NCBI GenBank assembly: GCA_025980765.1
Contig: JAICXB010000019.1
Location: 1 to 64,000, forward strand
Origin: Terriglobales bacterium
Lineage (GTDB): Bacteria > Acidobacteriota > Terriglobia > Terriglobales > Acidobacteriaceae
Length of the DNA: 64,000 nucleotides
Reading direction: 5' to 3'
A program made the position numbers and the translations under genes. The notes under the pieces were generated by a model, which ran no database searches, had not been told where the DNA came from, and saw only the letters and a list, made by a program, of their open reading frames with translations. Below, one piece after another: positions 34,606-43,597 of the stretch (its first letter is position 1; each line of letters starts with the position of its first letter).

Positions 34606-36011
34606 ACTTCTTTCTCAAATTCTCGGAAGCCCTCGTCGAGATCCCTCAGCAGCTTGGCCTTCAATTCTGGCTCGGCGAAGCTGTACTGAATCGAGTTCTT
34701 TACCAGCTTCTTGAGCTCGGCATAGGTCAGTCCATAGGTCTGCGCGGCGCGCAAATACTCGTGCGTGGGATCGGAGCGCGAGACGCCTTCATCGTCAGTT
34801 GCGATCACCACAGGCACTCCATACTTCAGGTAAACGGGAAAGGGATGCCGGTCTCCGCTGATACCCAAAATCTGATCGTTGCTGGTAAGGCAGATCTCCA
34901 CCGCAACGTGCTTCTGCGCCATTTCCTTCAATAACTCGAGTGGACGATCTTCCTGCATTATATCCACACCGTGACCGATGCGCTCTGCGCCCGCGATTTC
35001 TATGGCCTCGCGGATGTGGAATCGCAGTCCCTGTGGGGGCACCAGACCGGGGGCAAGTTCTCCCGCGTGCATGGTGAGGTGGACGCCGGGATGAAGTTTG
35101 TGGAAGTAGGCGAAGATCTTCATGTGCAGCTCGTAGTCGTTCATGGAGGTGTAGCCGTCCTCTGGCATCACCGGATTGACAGAAACAAAGCGGCGGTCGC
35201 CCTCATGCGCGATCAGGAAGCCGGCCATCGTCTCGGCAAACACCTGCTCCCGCGGAGTGCCGCGGTAAACCTCATAGATGTAGCGGATGCTGACTTTGCA
35301 TCCCAGATCGGGATGACCACTGCGGCAACCGAGAATTTCATCTTTCTGTGCCTCTGCCCGATCCAGCGCGGCCTTCATTTGCGCGACGGCATCGTTGATT
35401 CCGGCTTCAGCCAGCTTGCCGGCGAGACGGTTAAAGTCGTCGTCCCATCCAACTTTGGTTCCGAGCGCCGCGGAAATGCGGTCGAGTCCCAGCGTGAGTT
35501 CGAGGTAATACTGGTTCTGGTGTCCGGCGCGCGAGGCCACCTCGGCCAGCATCTCTCCGGTGTGCACGCTCGATACCAACCTGAACTTACCGAACGTATC
35601 GAAAAAATGGTCTTCGCCGGATTCGTACTCGCGCGGCTGAAACGCCCGCATGGAAAGCGCGTCGATCAGTTCTCGGTCGAGAACGGAGTCTTTTTCCAGG
35701 TCCGCGGCCGAAATCAGGCCATTGCCACTGTCGCAGGGCGGCTGCGCAAAGGAGATGGTCTTCTTGTCTACGCACAGGTTGTCGGCAGCCGCCATCGCAA
35801 TGTAGTGCTCGGCATAAACCGCGCCGCTCAGATGGTTGTGAAGGTCCCCGCCTTTGGGCATCTCCCGAACAAAGGCTTCGAGCAAGAGAGGATTTTTGCG
35901 AATGGAATCGAAGTAAGCGGAGGTGCGTTGTTCAGCAGTTTGCGCGAATACCGAAACGGTGCAGAGGAGGGATACAAGGAGAACACAGGAGCAAGTTCTT
36001 TCGTGGCGCAT
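34587..36011 (-). CDS. Exported adenosine deaminase-family protein
   Basis: The 474-residue protein has a signal peptide (ERTCSCVLLVSLLCTVSVFA) and an adenosine/AMP deaminase TIM barrel. The zinc and catalytic residues are seen in GGDLHNHLSGAVY (HxH), LTMHAGEL (His), ERIGHGVDIM and IATDDEGVSR (Asp pair). Cytoplasmic adenosine deaminases are about 330-350 residues. The longer N-terminal part and the signal make this resemble secreted ADGF-type enzymes, so it may salvage extracellular purine nucleosides. The preferred ATG is 36011. Confidence 0.88.
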   Translation of the reverse strand: MRHERTCSCVLLVSLLCTVSVFAQTAEQRTSAYFDSIRKNPLLLEAFVREMPKGGDLHNHLSGAVYAEHYIAMAAADNLCVDKKTISFAQPPCDSGNGLISAADLEKDSVLDRELIDALSMRAFQPREYESGEDHFFDTFGKFRLVSSVHTGEMLAEVASRAGHQNQYYLELTLGLDRISAALGTKVGWDDDFNRLAGKLAEAGINDAVAQMKAALDRAEAQKDEILGCRSGHPDLGCKVSIRYIYEVYRGTPREQVFAETMAGFLIAHEGDRRFVSVNPVMPEDGYTSMNDYELHMKIFAYFHKLHPGVHLTMHAGELAPGLVPPQGLRFHIREAIEIAGAERIGHGVDIMQEDRPLELLKEMAQKHVAVEICLTSNDQILGISGDRHPFPVYLKYGVPVVIATDDEGVSRSDPTHEYLRAAQTYGLTYAELKKLVKNSIQYSFAEPELKAKLLRDLDEGFREFEKEVQYRPQ

Positions 36012-36164
36012 AGAGGCGCACAGCATAGCATCCGGAGTTTCTGCTCACAATCACTGCAACTTTCTTCATGAGCATGGATCGCCAGCGAAAGCGGCATGCT
36101 TCACTGCAAGGAGTCAGTAGAACGGCTGGCACCGGCCGGGTTTTGCCTGGAATTATTCGATCTG

Positions 36165-36197
36165 AAAACAAAAAAGAGACGGGGCATGCCCGTCTCT
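36165..36197 (-). terminator. Hairpin terminator after the His-rich small gene
   Basis: Read on the minus strand, AGAGACGGG pairs with CCCGTCTCT (36175-36197), followed by a T-rich TTTTTGTTTT. It lies 17 bases past the stop of the minus-strand small gene. Confidence 0.75.
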
Positions 36198-36213
36198 ATG
36201 AACATTGTGGAAG

Positions 36214-36447
36214 CTATTTCGGATTGCTGCCGGTCGAACTAGGACTGGTCTGGTCAGTGTTGGTGTTCGCGTTCTTCTTGTGATGGCGACGATGATGATG
36301 CTTCTTGGTCTTCGTTGTGGTTGTGCTGGTGTTCTGCGACGCGTTGGATCCGGACGTACTGGACTGGCCCGCGCTGCTCGTGCTCTGAGCCAAGCTCATG
36401 GACGCAGCAAAGGCAAGAACGGATAGGATGCTGAACAATTTCTTCAC
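36214..36447 (-). CDS. Small exported Ser/Thr- and His-rich protein
   Basis: The 77-residue protein has a signal peptide (KKLFSILSVLAFAASMSLA). Low-complexity Ser/Thr/Gln/Asn sequence follows, then a basic His cluster (KTKKHHHRRHHKKN) and a Ser/Thr tail. The His cluster could bind metal, or act simply as a basic patch. The GTG at 36447 was chosen because GAGGAG lies eight bases upstream and the signal peptide starts there. The family is unknown, although short proteins of this composition are frequent in acidobacteria. Confidence 0.7.
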   Translation of the reverse strand: MKKLFSILSVLAFAASMSLAQSTSSAGQSSTSGSNASQNTSTTTTKTKKHHHRRHHKKNANTNTDQTSPSSTGSNPK

Positions 36448-36663
36448 GTATTTCTCTCCTCTGGGAATCAAACCCGAGTGGCGCGGCTATTACCTATTGT
36501 AGTGAAAAGCAGCAGCTCGGGTTGGCGGCAGAGCTCGTCCTGAGCGGTCCAGAGGCAGTCCGGCGCCATTCTCGATCTTGTTGCCGGGTCCGCGCACCGG
36601 CACGGTCGCGTTTGTGTGCGGCTCCGCCTGTCGCGAAACTCACGATGCGATACCATCCTGCAA

Positions 36664-37437
36664 ATGGATGCAGCGGGCGAAGACGCGGCAAAATTTCCTG
36701 CAATCGAGTTCCGCAGTGTCTCCTATCAAGCTCCAGCAGGCCCGAGAATCCTCGATGGCATCAGCTTCTCCGTGGCGCGCGGAGAGACGGTGGTGCTACT
36801 GGGCCGCAGCGGCGCCGGCAAAACCACCGCCCTCAAGCTGATCAATCGCCTCATCGCTCCTACCGCAGGCAGTGTTGTTGTTGGCGGCAGGAGCACAACG
36901 GAATGGGACCCGATTGCGTTGCGCCGCTCCATTGGCTATGTGATTCAGGATTCGGGGCTGTTCCCTCATTACAACGTCGAGCAGAACATTGCGGTGGTTC
37001 CCAATCTGGAACACTGGCCCCGGCAGCGCACTGTTTCCCGAGTTGCCGAGTTGATGGAAGTTGTGGGACTGGATCGGAGCAGTCTGGCGTTTCGTTATCC
37101 TCATCAACTTTCTGGAGGCCAGCGCCAGCGGGTTGGGGTAGCGCGGGCGCTCGCCGCCGATCCCGAGATCCTGCTGATGGATGAGCCCTTCGGCGCGCTC
37201 GACCCCATCACCCGTTCGGAACTGCAGGACGAGTTCCTTCGGTTGCAACAGCGGTTGCGAAAGACGGTGGTGATGGTGACGCACGATTTGCGAGAGGGAC
37301 TCTTGCTGGGCTCGCGGCTGGCATTGTTTGAGGCCGGACGACTCGCGGGGGCCTTCAGCAAAGACGAGTTTGCCCGTTCGAATGATAAAACCGTACAGCA
37401 GTACATCTCCCCGTTTCGGCATCAAGCTGCGCTGTAG
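36664..37437 (+). CDS. ABC importer ATPase, osmoprotectant/ergothioneine (OpuCA/EgtUA) type
   Basis: The 257-residue ATPase energises import through the permease encoded next. Motifs are Walker A LLGRSGAGKTTALKL, the Q loop in VIQDSGLFPHYN, signature LSGGQRQRVGVARAL, Walker B ILLMDEPFGALD and the H loop VTHD. The best match is the quaternary-amine (OpuCA/ProV-like) ATPase group, but it lacks the C-terminal CBS pair. The ATG at 36664 gives the normal N terminus. Its TAG stop is part of a repeat arm. Confidence 0.88.
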   Translation: MDAAGEDAAKFPAIEFRSVSYQAPAGPRILDGISFSVARGETVVLLGRSGAGKTTALKLINRLIAPTAGSVVVGGRSTTEWDPIALRRSIGYVIQDSGLFPHYNVEQNIAVVPNLEHWPRQRTVSRVAELMEVVGLDRSSLAFRYPHQLSGGQRQRVGVARALAADPEILLMDEPFGALDPITRSELQDEFLRLQQRLRKTVVMVTHDLREGLLLGSRLALFEAGRLAGAFSKDEFARSNDKTVQQYISPFRHQAAL

Positions 37438-37519
37438 GAGCACGGCCGCCCTCGGCCAAACGTTGACTTGAGTGCTGCGGAAAATGAGATCCGGCCGAGG
37501 GCGGCCGCGCTCCTACAGC
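37433..37519. repeat. Inverted repeat TGTAGGAGC..GCTCCTACA inside the ABC operon
   Basis: The left arm TGTAGGAGCACGGCCGCCC and TCGGCC pairs with the right GGCCGAGGGCGGCCGC and GCTCCTACA. The left arm contains the ATPase stop codon, and the right arm ends about ten bases before the permease ATG. Confidence 0.85.
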
Positions 37520-37528
37520 AGGCTCCTG

Positions 37529-38158
37529 ATGCTTAACTTTTTCTATCGAAATCGCGGCCAGATCCTCACGCTCACGTGGGAGCATCTGTGGCTTGTGGGC
37601 GTGGCGATGCTGATTGCAATTCTGGTCGGCGTGCCCTTGGGAATTCTGGTGAGCCGCCGGGCATGGCTGCGTAAGCCGGTGCTGGGCAGTACGAACGTGT
37701 TGCAGACCATTCCCAGTCTGGCGCTGTTCGGATTCCTTCTGCCAGCGCCCTGGCTGGGGGAGCGCGCGGACCGGCTGGCCATCGTCGCTCTCGTTTTCTA
37801 CGCGTTATTGCCGATCGTGCGCAACACCTACACGGGGATTCTGGGCATCGATCCTGCAGTCCGCGAGTCTGCTATCGGAATGGGAATGACCGATCGTGAC
37901 CTGCTGCTGCGAATCGAGCTACCGCTGAGCGCCCCTTTTATCGTGGCGGGCATCCGCATCGCCACCGTGACCGCAGTTGGCGTGGCCACGATCGCGGCTG
38001 CAATTGGCGCCGGTGGTCTGGGAGAGCTGATTTTCCGTGGTGTGGCCATGGTGAATGATCAACTCATCCTCGCTGGCGCCGTTCCCGCGGCTCTGCTGGC
38101 CCTGTTTGCGGACCTGGCGCTGGGATTTGCAGAAAAGCGCTTGCGAACGCCGCGATGA
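37529..38158 (+). CDS. ABC importer permease, OpuCB/EgtU type
   Basis: The 209-residue inner-membrane protein has about five to six hydrophobic segments (LWLVGVAMLIAILVGVPLGI first). The cytoplasmic EAA loop lies at about 122-141 (DPAVRESAIGMGMTDRDLLL). IGAGGLGELIFRG near the end is typical of quaternary-amine transport permeases. It forms the channel with the ATPase before it, and its stop overlaps the start of the binding-protein gene (ATGA), implying translational coupling. Confidence 0.9.
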   Translation: MLNFFYRNRGQILTLTWEHLWLVGVAMLIAILVGVPLGILVSRRAWLRKPVLGSTNVLQTIPSLALFGFLLPAPWLGERADRLAIVALVFYALLPIVRNTYTGILGIDPAVRESAIGMGMTDRDLLLRIELPLSAPFIVAGIRIATVTAVGVATIAAAIGAGGLGELIFRGVAMVNDQLILAGAVPAALLALFADLALGFAEKRLRTPR

Positions 38159-39030
38159 AAGCCGTCTTGCTGCTTCTGATTGTTGCGTTGTCGCTTTGCG
38201 GCTGCCGCCCGTCGCACTCCGGCCGCATCGTTGTTGGCTCTAAGAATTTTACGGAGCAGGTGGTGCTGGCGGAGTTGATGGCGCAGCACATTGAATCGCG
38301 CTTGCACGTGCCGGTGGAGCGCAGGTTTTATCTTGCAGGAAGCTATATCGCGCATCAGGCAGTGCTGGCCGACCGCATCGATCTGTATCCCGAATATACC
38401 GGCACAGCCTTGACCGCCATCCTGAAAGAGAAGCCCAGCTCGGATCCGCGGACGGTATTCGACGAAGTGAAGCGGGAATACGCCCGCCGCTTCCACCTCA
38501 CTGTGGGCCCTCCATTCGGCTTCAACAACTCTTTTGCCATGGTGATGCGCGGTGATGATGCACGCCAAATCGGGATCACCAAACTGTCGCAAGCAGCAAG
38601 ATACGCGCCCCACTGGAAATTCGGGTGCGGCTACGAGTTCCTGGAACGCCCTGACGGATACGCAGGTTTTGCCGCCGCATATCATTTGAACTTTGCCGAA
38701 AAGCCGCGGGTGATGGATCTTGGTCTGCTTTATCGCGCACTCAAAGACCGTCAAATCGATTTAGCAGCAGGCAATGCCACCGATGGCCTGATCGCAGCCT
38801 TAGGCATGGTCGTGCTCGCCGACGACCTGCATTATTTTCCTCCCTATGAAGCCGTGCCTGTAATCAGTGACAACGCCCTGCGCCGTTTTCCGCGGCTCGG
38901 GCCCGTGCTCGAGGAACTTCGCAACACCATTTCAGATGAGGAGATGCGCCGGCTGAACTATGCAGTGGATGGCGAGCATCGCGACGTTGTTGAGGTGGTG
39001 CGGGAATTTCGAGAAAGCAAGGGATTGTGA
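38155..39030 (+). CDS. ABC importer substrate-binding lipoprotein, OpuCC/EgtU type
   Basis: The 291-residue lipoprotein has a lipobox (VALSLCGC) and an OpuAC-like periplasmic-binding domain: IVVGSKNFTEQVVLAELMAQ at the N terminus, DLYPEYTGTALTAIL, and FLERPDGYAGFAAAYHL. DLAAGNATDGLIAALGMVVL is in the second lobe. This family binds betaine, choline, carnitine or ergothioneine, and the ligand cannot be assigned by eye. It completes the three-gene importer. Confidence 0.9.
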   Translation: MKAVLLLLIVALSLCGCRPSHSGRIVVGSKNFTEQVVLAELMAQHIESRLHVPVERRFYLAGSYIAHQAVLADRIDLYPEYTGTALTAILKEKPSSDPRTVFDEVKREYARRFHLTVGPPFGFNNSFAMVMRGDDARQIGITKLSQAARYAPHWKFGCGYEFLERPDGYAGFAAAYHLNFAEKPRVMDLGLLYRALKDRQIDLAAGNATDGLIAALGMVVLADDLHYFPPYEAVPVISDNALRRFPRLGPVLEELRNTISDEEMRRLNYAVDGEHRDVVEVVREFRESKGL

Positions 39031-39121
39031 AGCGTCTCAGAATGCCAGATACATTCGGGCCGGGTACTAAGGCTTTTGTGGGATAGCGGGGTTTCGATTC
39101 CGGCTTCTACATTGGTTAGTC

Positions 39122-39328
39122 ATGAACTCCATCGTGGTAACCAAGTTCCTCGAAGCTCATGACCGTTATCTCGCGCTCGACAGCGCCCGCACCTCCTGCA
39201 CACGTCCGGCTGAGCGCGAACAGATGCACATTGAGATCCTGAAGGCGTATCTCGAAGTCCAATATCGGGCCAAAATGATTGCCGGTTTGCAATATGCCGA
39301 AGGCATGGACTTCGCCCACATGCACTGA
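39122..39328 (+). CDS. Small helical protein, unknown function
   Basis: The 68 residues are mostly charged helix (KFLEAHDRYLALDSARTS, EILKAYLEVQYRAKMIAGL) with no signal or membrane part. No Shine-Dalgarno is obvious. The composition is protein-like, and the frame ends just before a GGTGATTT inverted repeat. No family was recognised. Confidence 0.45.
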   Translation: MNSIVVTKFLEAHDRYLALDSARTSCTRPAEREQMHIEILKAYLEVQYRAKMIAGLQYAEGMDFAHMH

Positions 39329-39331
39329 AAG

Positions 39332-39397
39332 AATCGGGTGATTTCGTGATCGGGTGATCGGGTGATTTAAATCACCAAATCGCGAAATCACCAGTTT
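39332..39397. repeat. Inverted repeat, ATCGGGTGATTTCG family (copy 1)
   Basis: AATCGGGTGATTTCGTGAT and repeats of CGGGTGAT face AAATCACCAAATCGCGAAATCACC across the palindrome GATTTAAATC. A second copy lies at 49298-49368. The remaining sequence to 39562 shows nothing recognisable. Confidence 0.75.
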
Positions 39398-39562
39398 TCG
39401 TCTCTTGCGCGTGTGTGCGGATAACCTGGCTCCTGCGCAACTTCCCAGACGATTGCGGGTCTATTCTTTTTTGGGGACGGCGCGCGCAGTCTTTTCTGCA
39501 TCTAAAGATCTGCGTCCGCTCGAACTCGGGAGTACTTCGCTCCCGCTACGAAAGGCCCGCGC

Positions 39563-40699
39563 ATGACGGCGCAGTTTGATTCGCAAGACCCTCGAGATCC
39601 CAGCCAACAAAGCCCAGACGATTACGAAACCTACGTCCCCGAACGCGAATTCGTGCTGATGCCTTTTTTTCGCCGTATTGGCCAGCGACTAGGATTCGGA
39701 CGAAATCCGGCAGAACAATCTACATATGCAGAGCCGCCTGAAGAGGCGACATCAGAGTTACCGCCGGTAGAACAAGCGGATTTGCCCCCAGCCCCAGTTG
39801 CGCAGCAAGAAGTAGAAACAGAGATTGCCCCTGCTGTGGTGACCTTCCACTCAGGCGCCGCTAGCGCCTCTGAGGATAAAGACGCGGCATACCCGATTTC
39901 CACGGTGGACCCTGCGCAAACTCCTGCACACGGCATTGTCTCTTCTATCGAACTCGCGGCCGAGAAGATTTCCGGCACGTTGTCCGGCTCCGCGCAGTGG
40001 CTCCAGCGTAGGCGAGAACAGATTCTGCACGCCATCAAACCTCGGGAAATTCCCGCCGAGGATCTGGTGCAGGTTCCGCAAAAAGCGCCGATTCAATTTC
40101 CCCAAACGGAATCGCTGGCATGGAACGAAGAGCGGCAGCTCGCAGCGGAGACGCCGCGTTCAGCAACGCCCACTGCGGAGGAAGCGGATGCGCAGCTGAC
40201 CGTGCCTGCCCTGCAGAGAGAGCTCGCATGGGACGAGCCCAGCTCCGAACCGCAGCATGTTGCAATGACTCCGCAACAAACATCAGCCGCTCCAGAGCCG
40301 GTTTCGCCGCCGGTTGCCACCTGGTGGCAGCATCGCATTGACTGGTCCAAATACCTGACGTCGAAACGGGTTGCCCTGATCGGTGGTCTGGCAATGGCGG
40401 CGCTGATGATCATCGGAATCTCGCTAGCCCGGCGTCCCGCCGCCGACATCCTGCCGCAACAGACGGCCACTCGGCCCCTTGAACCAGGGGGAGTAACGCT
40501 GAGCACACATCCAGTCGTAACGCGGGCACGCACCCAGCGGCAGGGCGTTCCGGCGGCCTCCCGCACTCATACGCACAAGCCCCATGCACTCGCCGATGAT
40601 GACGGTCCGGAGGTGGTCACACACTATTACAACCAGAAACCCTCGCCGGTCCATCAGGCCACCGTGAATGGCGTGCGGCACTATTCAGACTTGAATTAG
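39563..40699 (+). CDS. Low-complexity single-span membrane protein
   Basis: The 378-residue protein is mostly Pro/Ala/Glu/Gln-rich and likely disordered. One membrane segment lies near residues 268-288 (RVALIGGLAMAALMIIGISL) after a basic/Trp patch. The short C-terminal part contains VVTHYYNQKPSPVHQATVNG, which looks conserved. The long N-terminal part would be cytoplasmic. No domain family was recognised. Confidence 0.7.
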   Translation: MTAQFDSQDPRDPSQQSPDDYETYVPEREFVLMPFFRRIGQRLGFGRNPAEQSTYAEPPEEATSELPPVEQADLPPAPVAQQEVETEIAPAVVTFHSGAASASEDKDAAYPISTVDPAQTPAHGIVSSIELAAEKISGTLSGSAQWLQRRREQILHAIKPREIPAEDLVQVPQKAPIQFPQTESLAWNEERQLAAETPRSATPTAEEADAQLTVPALQRELAWDEPSSEPQHVAMTPQQTSAAPEPVSPPVATWWQHRIDWSKYLTSKRVALIGGLAMAALMIIGISLARRPAADILPQQTATRPLEPGGVTLSTHPVVTRARTQRQGVPAASRTHTHKPHALADDDGPEVVTHYYNQKPSPVHQATVNGVRHYSDLN

Positions 40700-40757
40700 A
40701 ACAGCATGGCTGACGCGCGCGTCCCACACCGGAGCGATTCGGTGTATTCTCGATGTC

Positions 40758-41108
40758 ATGCGCCGGTCCTTAGCCAGTTCGCTGCTGCTGCTTTGCTTCG
40801 GCGTGCTTATGTCGCCGATGTTGCCGGCGATAACTTCAAGCAATCTTCCTGAATGTTGCCGACGTGGCGGCGCGCACCACTGCGAAGCAATGGCTTCCAG
40901 CCTGTCGGGCGAAGCAGGATTCCATTCTCAAAATGATTGTCCGATGCAGCACCGCGCGCATACCGCGGCCAGTTCGGCTGCATTAGCAGCAACGTCTTTG
41001 TCGTCGCTGCTGGATGAGATTCAACCCCTCTGCCTTAGTGAACTCTCACCGGCATCCTCGCCATCGAGGCACGCTGGACGCGGACGCGCTCCTCCCCGCA
41101 ACTCTTAA
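40758..41108 (+). CDS. Exported Cys/His/Met-rich small protein, possible metal binder
   Basis: The 116 residues start with a signal peptide (RRSLASSLLLLCFGVLMSPMLPA). LPECCRRGGAHHCEAM and, further on, NDCPMQHRAH follow, with clustered Cys, His and Met of the kind seen in copper or other soft-metal sites. The rest is low complexity. It is followed 121 bases later by the TonB receptor and then a CusF-SCO1 protein, so a role in copper handling is suggested by context only. Confidence 0.6.
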   Translation: MRRSLASSLLLLCFGVLMSPMLPAITSSNLPECCRRGGAHHCEAMASSLSGEAGFHSQNDCPMQHRAHTAASSAALAATSLSSLLDEIQPLCLSELSPASSPSRHAGRGRAPPRNS

Positions 41109-41229
41109 TTCCCGAAAAGAAGATCGACAGTTCTGAATCCGGAAAGTGTCCGATTCAGCCTCGGCATGCGCTCACATTGCATGGCAGCTTCACGCCGATC
41201 ATCGTGAGTGCTTTGGAAGAAGGGAATTC

Positions 41230-43437
41230 ATGACGTTGCGCAGGTACTTGCCAGTCGCATTGTTGTTTCTCGCGGTCCATGCACACGCCTCTGTATTCGG
41301 AGTCCTGAAAGGCGTGGTGCACGATCCGCAGCATCGCCCCATCCGGGGCGCGGAAGTCACACTCAAGGCGGCCACGAGCGACTGGCACCGAACAGCTTCC
41401 ACCACCGATGAAGGAGAATTCCTGTTTCCCGAAGTTCCGGCCGGCGATTATCAAATAAGCTTTTCGGCCCAGGGTTTTGCCGACCAGACACTCAGCGCAA
41501 CCGTCCGCTCTGATAATGCTCAGGACCTGCACGTCCAGTTGGCGATCGCCAGCGTGCAGCAGAGCGTAGAAGTCTCAGGTGAGGCGGAAACCGTGAATCC
41601 GTCTTCTTCTACGACGGAGAGTATGGTGAGCCGCCGCGAAATAGCGCAAACGCCGGGCGCCGATCAGGCAAATTCGCTGGCCGCGATCACCGACTACGTT
41701 CCCGGCGCGTACATCGTGCATGATCAACTTCACATCCGTGGCGGCCACCAGGTGACTTGGGCCGTCGACGGAGTTCCGGTGCCCAACACCAACATCGCCA
41801 GCAACGTCGGGCCGCAGTTCGATCCCAAGGACATCGATTATCTTGAGGCCGAACGCGGCGGTTTCTCCGCAGATTACGGCGATCGAAGTTATGGAGTTTT
41901 CAATGTTGTTACGCGCTCCGGATTCGAGCGCAACAACGAAGGAGAACTTGTCGCAAGCTATGGCAGCTACAACTTTACTGACGATCAACTCAGCTTCGGC
42001 AGCCACACCGATACGTTCGCCTACTACACCAGCCTGGCGGGAAACCGGACCGATTTGGGGCTGGAGACCCCAACCTCGGTGGTTCTCCACGACGGCTCGA
42101 ACGGATACAGCGCCTTCACTTCTCTGATCTACAACGCCACGCCCGCCGATCAGCTGCGCTTCGTGGGCTCAGTGCGGCAGGACCACTTTCAGGTTCCCAA
42201 CGATCCTGAAGCGCAAGCCGCGCTGGTAAGCGATCGTGAACGCGAGCAGGACGCGTTCGGTAATTTTTCCTGGATCCACACCTTCTCTCCCAATCTGGTA
42301 CTGACGGTCTCGCCGTTCTATCACTTCAACCGCGCAGCATTCGAAGGCGGCCCCAACGACGTTCCTTCCGCGACCGACAATCGTGGATCAAACTACGCCG
42401 GCGGACAGGTCTCAGTGAGCGCGGTCTACGGCAAGCACAACGCCAGCGCCGGCATTTATGCCTTTGGCCAGCACGACAACCAGCTCTTCGGGCTAGTCGC
42501 GAATGACGGCAGCCGCACGGTTTTCGCCGAACGCGATATCGTGAACGGACAACTTGAAGCCGTGTTTCTCCAGGACCAGTACAAGGCGACTTCATGGCTC
42601 ACGCTGAATGGCGGAGTTCGACTCACTCATTTCGCCGGAGCCATCAGCGAGAATGCGGCATCGCCGAGATTGGGAGCGGCAATTCGTATTCCCCATCTGG
42701 GCTGGGTATTGCGCGCATCCTACGACCGCTTCTATCAGGCGCCGCCACTGGACACCATTTCCGGTCCACTGCTGCAGTTTGCCGCCGGACAGGATGTCGG
42801 CTTTCTGCCGTTGCGCGGTGAGCGCGACGAGGAACACGAATTCGGGCTCACCATTCCCATAAAGGGATGGAACGCCGAGCTGGATTATTTCCGCAACGGC
42901 GCGCACAATTTCTTCGATCATGACGTGATCGGAAATTCCAACATCTTCCTCCCGCTAACCATCGATCACGTCCGCGTTCGCGGGTTTGAAACCACTCTGC
43001 GTTCTCCCCGCGTCTTCCACCGCATTGACGCGCATCTCGCGTACTCGCACCAGTCGGCAGAAGGCATGGGAGCAGTGACTGGTGGGCTCACCGATTTCAG
43101 CCCCCCCGAGCAAGGCTTCTTCTTCCTCGATCACGATCAGCGCGATACGCTGAGCACAGGACTTGCAGCCGCGCTCAAATGGAACGCCTGGCTGGCAGGC
43201 AATTTCACCTACGGTTCGGGATTTCTGAACGGCGATGGGCCCAACCACTTACCCAGTTATCGGACGATCGATCTGTCGCTGGGGAAGTCATTTGGCGAGA
43301 ACTGGTCGGCAAAAGTGAGTGCGAGCAACCTTACGAACAAACGCTACTTCATCGACTTGAGCAATACCTTCGGCGGCTCGCATTTCGGCAACCCGCGGGA
43401 AATTTCGCTGCAGGTGCGTTACAGGTTCCATTATTGA
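41230..43437 (+). CDS. TonB-dependent receptor with carboxypeptidase-regulatory-like domain
   Basis: The 735-residue outer-membrane receptor has a signal peptide (TLRRYLPVALLFLAVHAHA). An N-terminal carboxypeptidase-regulatory-like beta-sandwich follows (about 25-105, GVVHDPQHRPIRGAEVTL, EGEFLFPEVPAGDYQISF). The plug (about 120-225, ITDYVPGAYIVHDQLHIRGG, NVVTRSGFE) and a 22-strand-type barrel end in an aromatic residue. It imports a large or scarce ligand using TonB energy. The ligand is unassigned, and copper is a guess from the neighbouring SCO1-type gene. The ATG at 41230 begins the signal peptide. Confidence 0.92.
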   Translation: MTLRRYLPVALLFLAVHAHASVFGVLKGVVHDPQHRPIRGAEVTLKAATSDWHRTASTTDEGEFLFPEVPAGDYQISFSAQGFADQTLSATVRSDNAQDLHVQLAIASVQQSVEVSGEAETVNPSSSTTESMVSRREIAQTPGADQANSLAAITDYVPGAYIVHDQLHIRGGHQVTWAVDGVPVPNTNIASNVGPQFDPKDIDYLEAERGGFSADYGDRSYGVFNVVTRSGFERNNEGELVASYGSYNFTDDQLSFGSHTDTFAYYTSLAGNRTDLGLETPTSVVLHDGSNGYSAFTSLIYNATPADQLRFVGSVRQDHFQVPNDPEAQAALVSDREREQDAFGNFSWIHTFSPNLVLTVSPFYHFNRAAFEGGPNDVPSATDNRGSNYAGGQVSVSAVYGKHNASAGIYAFGQHDNQLFGLVANDGSRTVFAERDIVNGQLEAVFLQDQYKATSWLTLNGGVRLTHFAGAISENAASPRLGAAIRIPHLGWVLRASYDRFYQAPPLDTISGPLLQFAAGQDVGFLPLRGERDEEHEFGLTIPIKGWNAELDYFRNGAHNFFDHDVIGNSNIFLPLTIDHVRVRGFETTLRSPRVFHRIDAHLAYSHQSAEGMGAVTGGLTDFSPPEQGFFFLDHDQRDTLSTGLAAALKWNAWLAGNFTYGSGFLNGDGPNHLPSYRTIDLSLGKSFGENWSAKVSASNLTNKRYFIDLSNTFGGSHFGNPREISLQVRYRFHY

Positions 43438-43597
43438 GGCGTAGTCTGAAAACATTCTACGTGAACCCATGGCGACCCTGTTGGCGATCGATGCTGAGAC
43501 GCGGCATTCCGGATGTTGCGAATGGCAGCAGTATCTTGAGATGGGGCATACCCCCTCTACCCGCCATTGGTCAAATGATCAGGAGTTTTGCAGTCTG

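Noticed and set aside
34971-36071. 366-residue open frame antisense to the adenosine deaminase gene
   Set aside because: It is fully covered by a clear enzyme with signal peptide and metal motifs on the other strand, and the frame encodes nothing recognisable.
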